Shown here piece after piece: positions 60,552-64,000 of a stretch of 64,000 nt of DNA. The stretch is from Maylandia zebra (lineage: Eukaryota; Chordata; Actinopteri; Cichliformes; Cichlidae). The position numbers and the translations under genes are program-made. Below the pieces are notes generated by a model that was not told the origin of the DNA, did no database searches, and worked only from the letters and a program-made list of their open reading frames with translations. The stretch is from contig NC_135185.1 in the NCBI RefSeq assembly GCF_041146795.1, positions 8,233,529-8,297,528 of the forward strand, read 5' to 3'. Every line of letters starts with the position of its first letter. Positions within the stretch are counted from its first letter, which is position 1.

Positions 60552-61699
60552 CTATATAGATACCTAATTACTTATTTTAAGAAAGATTGATGTGCTGTTA
60601 ACATAAAAAAAAAAAAACACTCAGCAATCAAGCAGTCAGTCAGCTAATCCCTGCATAATTTTATTTTATTTTTTTAAACAGCAGGTGTTTTCGTATCATG
60701 GCAGTGATAGTTGTATCATAACCTGGGTGTTTGTCTATGGCGTTTGACACGTGTCCTCTTCTGCTTTCATGTATCTAAATGTGTGTTTAAATTTAATCGA
60801 TGTTATTTTACGGTTAGAAAATGTCAATAACTATTTTGCAACTGGCACCTACTTTTGCAACAATTGGCACAATTTAATCCTAAGGTTGTCTTATATGGTG
60901 CAAATGTTTGATTCAACATTTAAGTCGTCAATAGATGATTTTTCTCCTTTAAATAAAAACCTGTTTAGGTTTGTTCTGTAAGTTGAGAGGTTTTATTGTA
61001 CATAGTTATGTCAATAATGAAATTTTAAGGAAAATCTTTTGCACTTTTTAAGAGCCTTTTTGAGCTGCTGAGGTGATGACATAATTACAGTTCATGTGGT
61101 TATGTAATCTGTAAAAATGTAAAAGTTCCTAAAATTTATATTCACATCAATAAACTTGAATTTCTGAAAAGATGTATGTTTTTGTTTTGTTTTATTTTTT
61201 GTTTTTTAAACTGTAACCACTGAATTCCTTTAGGAAATAGTTGCATATAATCAGGCATAATAGGCCATGAAATAAAATTCAGATTGTCTCATTATAGTTA
61301 CTGTATTTCATGAAATTGTGTTACTAGTAATGCCTCTAAAACTATGCTTCTGTCAATGTGTCTGTAATATAAGATATGTAATTTGTAATTTTTTCCCTTT
61401 CGTTTTGACTTTGTTTTTATTTCATCTTAGTTTCAGTTGGTTTGCTTTTTTCAGTCTGTTGTTTAAATGTTTTAGTTTATTTTTTTTATAATATTTTATA
61501 TTTTATAATATAACTGAATACTAAAACTACGGTTATTTGTTCTATATATTACTTTAGTTTTCAAAGTTCAAGTTTATTTTTTCCTATTTTTTTTATTTGC
61601 GCTATTTAAATAAGAGTTTTGAATAAGAGACAACAGAACAATACAAAGTTTGACTTGTGTATATTTAACCTATTTTCTACTCCCAGACATCACGTTTTT

Positions 61700-61991
61700 C
61701 ATACTATGAAGAAAAAAAGTGACATCAGCCTCTTTTTATAAACCGTTTTCCCGACTGTCAATGTCGCCGTTTGATTGGTCGTTGCGTCCTTCACTAACAC
61801 GTTAGCCCCGCCCACCTCTGTCTTGACAGCGAACACAAAAAGGACATGTAGCCCAGCCTTTTCAAAGGACTGTTAGCTACTTAGCTACCTAATTAGCTAC
61901 CTCGTTGAGCTTCAAAATTCATTGTCCTCATAAATCATTTGGTTTCATTTGACCGAGCAGTCAGCCTATATGTAGCTAATTAGTCATTTCA
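61700..61991 (+). promoter_or_regulatory. pank2 promoter/5'UTR
   Basis: An inverted CCAAT (ATTGG) at 61774-61778 and a GC box CCCCGCCC at 61806-61813, in a CpG-containing patch just upstream of the pank2 ATG. Confidence 0.5.
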
Positions 61992-62208
61992 ATGGCGTTC
62001 AATGGCCACCAGCGAGACGACGATGATATTATTGACGAAAACGAAACGCCCTCGAAGCAGCCGCGGTCCGACAAGGAGATGCCCGTTCATTTCAGAAACG
62101 AGCCCAACAGTGAGAGTGCCACTACCGCAGGAAGGGCCACATCCGACCGGCGGACTTCCCAGTCGGCGACGAGGCATCGACACGACTCTGTGAAGAAAAC
62201 GAGGCCGC
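61992..62208 (+). CDS. pank2: pank2 exon 1 (variable N-terminus)
   Basis: Starts ATGGCGTTCAATGGCCACCA and ends GCCGC|GTATGT. 72 codons plus one base. Confidence 0.85.
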
Positions 62209-63887
62209 GTATGTGTTAATGTTGGCAGCGTGGGCTTGGTGTATTTACTGGGAAAAGGGGGCTGCTGTATGTCTACAATAAAAAATAAAAAAAAAATCAG
62301 AGGCGTTCCCCATTAAAGACAGTCGCTGTTGATAATATAGGTTTGGCAAGAAAACCCCGCAGTTGGTCACATAAATTAAAAAAATGTATATTTGCGCTGG
62401 CCTTCCACTGTACTTGGTTTATAGCAAATGTGTGACTAATTTGGCATCCGATGTATTTATTATTGGTGGGCTGTAGTGGCAGCACATAGCCAGAATCTTT
62501 TTTTTTTCCTTTTTGCAACAAGATGGCGTTAGCGGTACACACTGTACTGTTGCATCTATGGATGAAGCAGCTTTGCCATCATCTGGGTGAACGCTGAAAA
62601 CTCAGCTTTATATGTGCCATTTACCATAAATATTTTATATTTGTAGATGTATGTATTTTTCATCAATGTGCAAAATATTTTTATTTACAAAAACGAGGGT
62701 GAACATCAGTTTTGCATGTGTTATCTCACATAATGTAGCATTCCCCTGGTTTGGGATGGACATCGGAGGCACTCTGGTGAAGCTCGTTTACTTTGAGCCC
62801 AAAGACATCACAGCGGAAGAGGAGCAAGAAGAGGTGGAGAATCTGAAGAGCATCCGGCGCTACCTGACCTCCAACACCGCCTATGGCAAGACTGGCATCA
62901 GGGACGTTCACCTGGAGCTGCAGGACCTGACGCTGTGCGGCAGGAAGGGCAACCTGCACTTTATTCGCTTTCCCACGCACGACCTCCCAGCCTTCCTGCA
63001 GATGGGCCGCGACAAGCACTTCTCCAGCCTTCACACCACCCTGTGCGCCACCGGAGGGGGGGCGTACAAGTTTGAGTCTGATTTCCGTATGGTGGGTCTG
63101 CTGTTGTGCTCTGTTTTGGGGGGTGGGGGGTTATCTTGTAGGGCGTTGGGTATAGATTGGAATAAAAGCTATTTGCCTTGGTCGATCAGGAGGGGTGGGG
63201 GGCAGGCAAATGAGATGAGCATAGAGACGGCGCAAACAATATCCATTGGAAACACTGGAGAGATTGGTGAGACCGAGAACATGCTACTTCTGCTGGGTGG
63301 GGCTGGCAGTCTAGGGTCAGTAAAGATCATGAGATGAGCCATGAATTGTAGCACTGTTTTTGGCTTCATCTAAGCACAAATGTGTTGGAAGTTGAGCAAA
63401 CATGTACACACACACATACTCACTTTCCAATGAACTGATTTAATTGGACAAATTAAATTATTTTTATTATATTATAATAAAAATGCCTGCTCACTGATCT
63501 TTGTCCCTATCCCCTCCCCATCATCCACTTTCCTGCTTCTGTATTCTCCAGACCACATCACTTTTCTGATGTTATCTCTGCTCCTTCTCCCACTTCTTTT
63601 TTTTCCCTCTCTCCTTTCGGGGGAAAAACAAAGATGGCTGACCTGGAGCTTCACAAGCTGGATGAGCTGGACTGTTTGATTCGGGGGGTGCTGTACCTCG
63701 ACTCGGTGATGTCTAGCGGTCCCTCAGAGTGTTACTACTTTGAAAATCCTGCAGACCCAGACCACTGTGTCCAGAAGCCATGTACACTGGAGAATCCTTA
63801 TCCTCTGCTGCTGGTCAATATAGGGTCTGGGGTCAGTATCCTGGCAGTCTACTCTGAGAACAACTACAAACGAGTCACTGGGACCAG
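61992..63887 (+). CDS. pank2: Pantothenate kinase 2 (first three coding exons, partial)
   Basis: Exons 61992-62208, 62739-63091 and 63634-63887 join in phase (1, 0) into 274 residues before the right edge. After a variable N-terminus (1-72, acidic then basic, ending [10 protein letters not shown]) comes the pantothenate kinase core: [16 protein letters not shown] (ATP-binding, 73-88), [42 protein letters not shown] (175-184), and [17 protein letters not shown]. The FPTHD-PAF-QMGRDK stretch and YYFENPAD match PANK2 rather than PANK1 or PANK3. The enzyme phosphorylates pantothenate, the first and rate-limiting step to coenzyme A, and is inhibited by acyl-CoA. The visible N-terminus is shorter than in human PANK2. 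Confidence 0.92.
62739..63091 (+). CDS. pank2: pank2 exon 2 (N-terminal kinase core)
   Basis: Begins after ATAATGTAG; its first two bases complete the split Pro codon. Ends CGTATG|GTGGGT. The frame that runs past the donor into a G-rich stretch is intron. Confidence 0.9.
63634..63887 (+). CDS. pank2: pank2 exon 3
   Basis: Begins ATGGCTGACCTGGAG after GAAAAACAAAG and ends [26 protein letters not shown] follows DFRM, as in other vertebrate pantothenate kinases; the ATG is an internal codon, not a start. Confidence 0.9.
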
Positions 63888-64000
63888 GTAATGATGAGCT
63901 GGATGGCAGATGAGATGCTTAACAGGTTCTGTGCTATTGGGAAGTGAGTAGGAGTGAAGTGGAAAATAGCATTCGCCTACATTTAGTAACCTTAAAGCGA

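Larger units (their letters stand above)
58983..61170 (+). other. mavs 3' region with LINE insertion and polyadenylation signals
   Basis: The AATAAA near 60950 and the one near 61149 (ATCAATAAACTTGAATTTC) are candidate 3' ends. A LINE in the opposite direction sits at 59563-60551. Confidence 0.5.

Noticed and set aside
62651..62738. Upstream part of the frame that runs into pank2 exon 2, as coding
   Set aside because: An acceptor at 62738 with exact phase match to exon 1 (completing a Pro codon) shows this part is intron.
63092..63337. Extension of pank2 exon 2 past 63091
   Set aside because: GTGGGT donor and exon 3 restore the family sequence; the extension is G-rich and unlike the family.

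Overview
The window is nuclear DNA from a bony fish (teleost). The evidence is intron-containing vertebrate genes, AT-rich intergenic DNA with long microsatellites, and many teleost-type transposable elements (Tc1/mariner, hAT, L2 and RTE LINEs, tRNA-derived SINEs). The species cannot be read from the sequence.

Four host genes are supported. (1) The minus-strand first coding exon of a Rab11 family-interacting protein, best matched to rab11fip5, runs off the left edge (1-291). (2) A single-exon GPCR, gpr151, lies on the plus strand (30365-31498). (3) mavs, the mitochondrial antiviral signalling adaptor, is on the plus strand with one probable 5'UTR exon and four coding exons (to 58982; 552 residues when joined). 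(4) pank2, a pantothenate kinase, follows on the plus strand; three coding exons are visible before the right edge (61992-63887). mavs and pank2 are also close neighbours on human chromosome 20, which supports both names.

Layout: 1-740 rab11fip5 exon and GC-rich 5' region; 0.74-30 kb a gene-poor stretch with microsatellites, a 1.4 kb hAT element with exact 8-bp target duplications, a nearly intact 3.1 kb Tc1/mariner-superfamily element with a three-exon DD35E transposase, and LINE/SINE remnants; 29.4-31.9 kb gpr151, preceded by an 82-bp near-identical copy of part of its own coding sequence; 32-50 kb another repeat-rich stretch dominated by two ~0.8 kb copies of an 18-bp-unit minisatellite element in opposite orientation (35835-36650 and 39429-40232); 50.3-51.8 kb nested Tc1 remnants; 52-61.2 kb mavs, with a hAT element in intron 1 and a LINE in its 3' region; 61.7 kb to the end pank2.

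The host genes do not form a pathway. rab11fip5 acts in endosome recycling, gpr151 is an orphan neuronal receptor, mavs relays RNA-sensor signals at mitochondria, and pank2 begins coenzyme A synthesis. No CRISPR array, rRNA gene or functional tRNA was seen. The most unusual structures are the inverted minisatellite pair, a 72-bp insertion at 11150-11221 that looks copied in inverted orientation from 500 bp downstream, and the intron-containing DD35E transposon.
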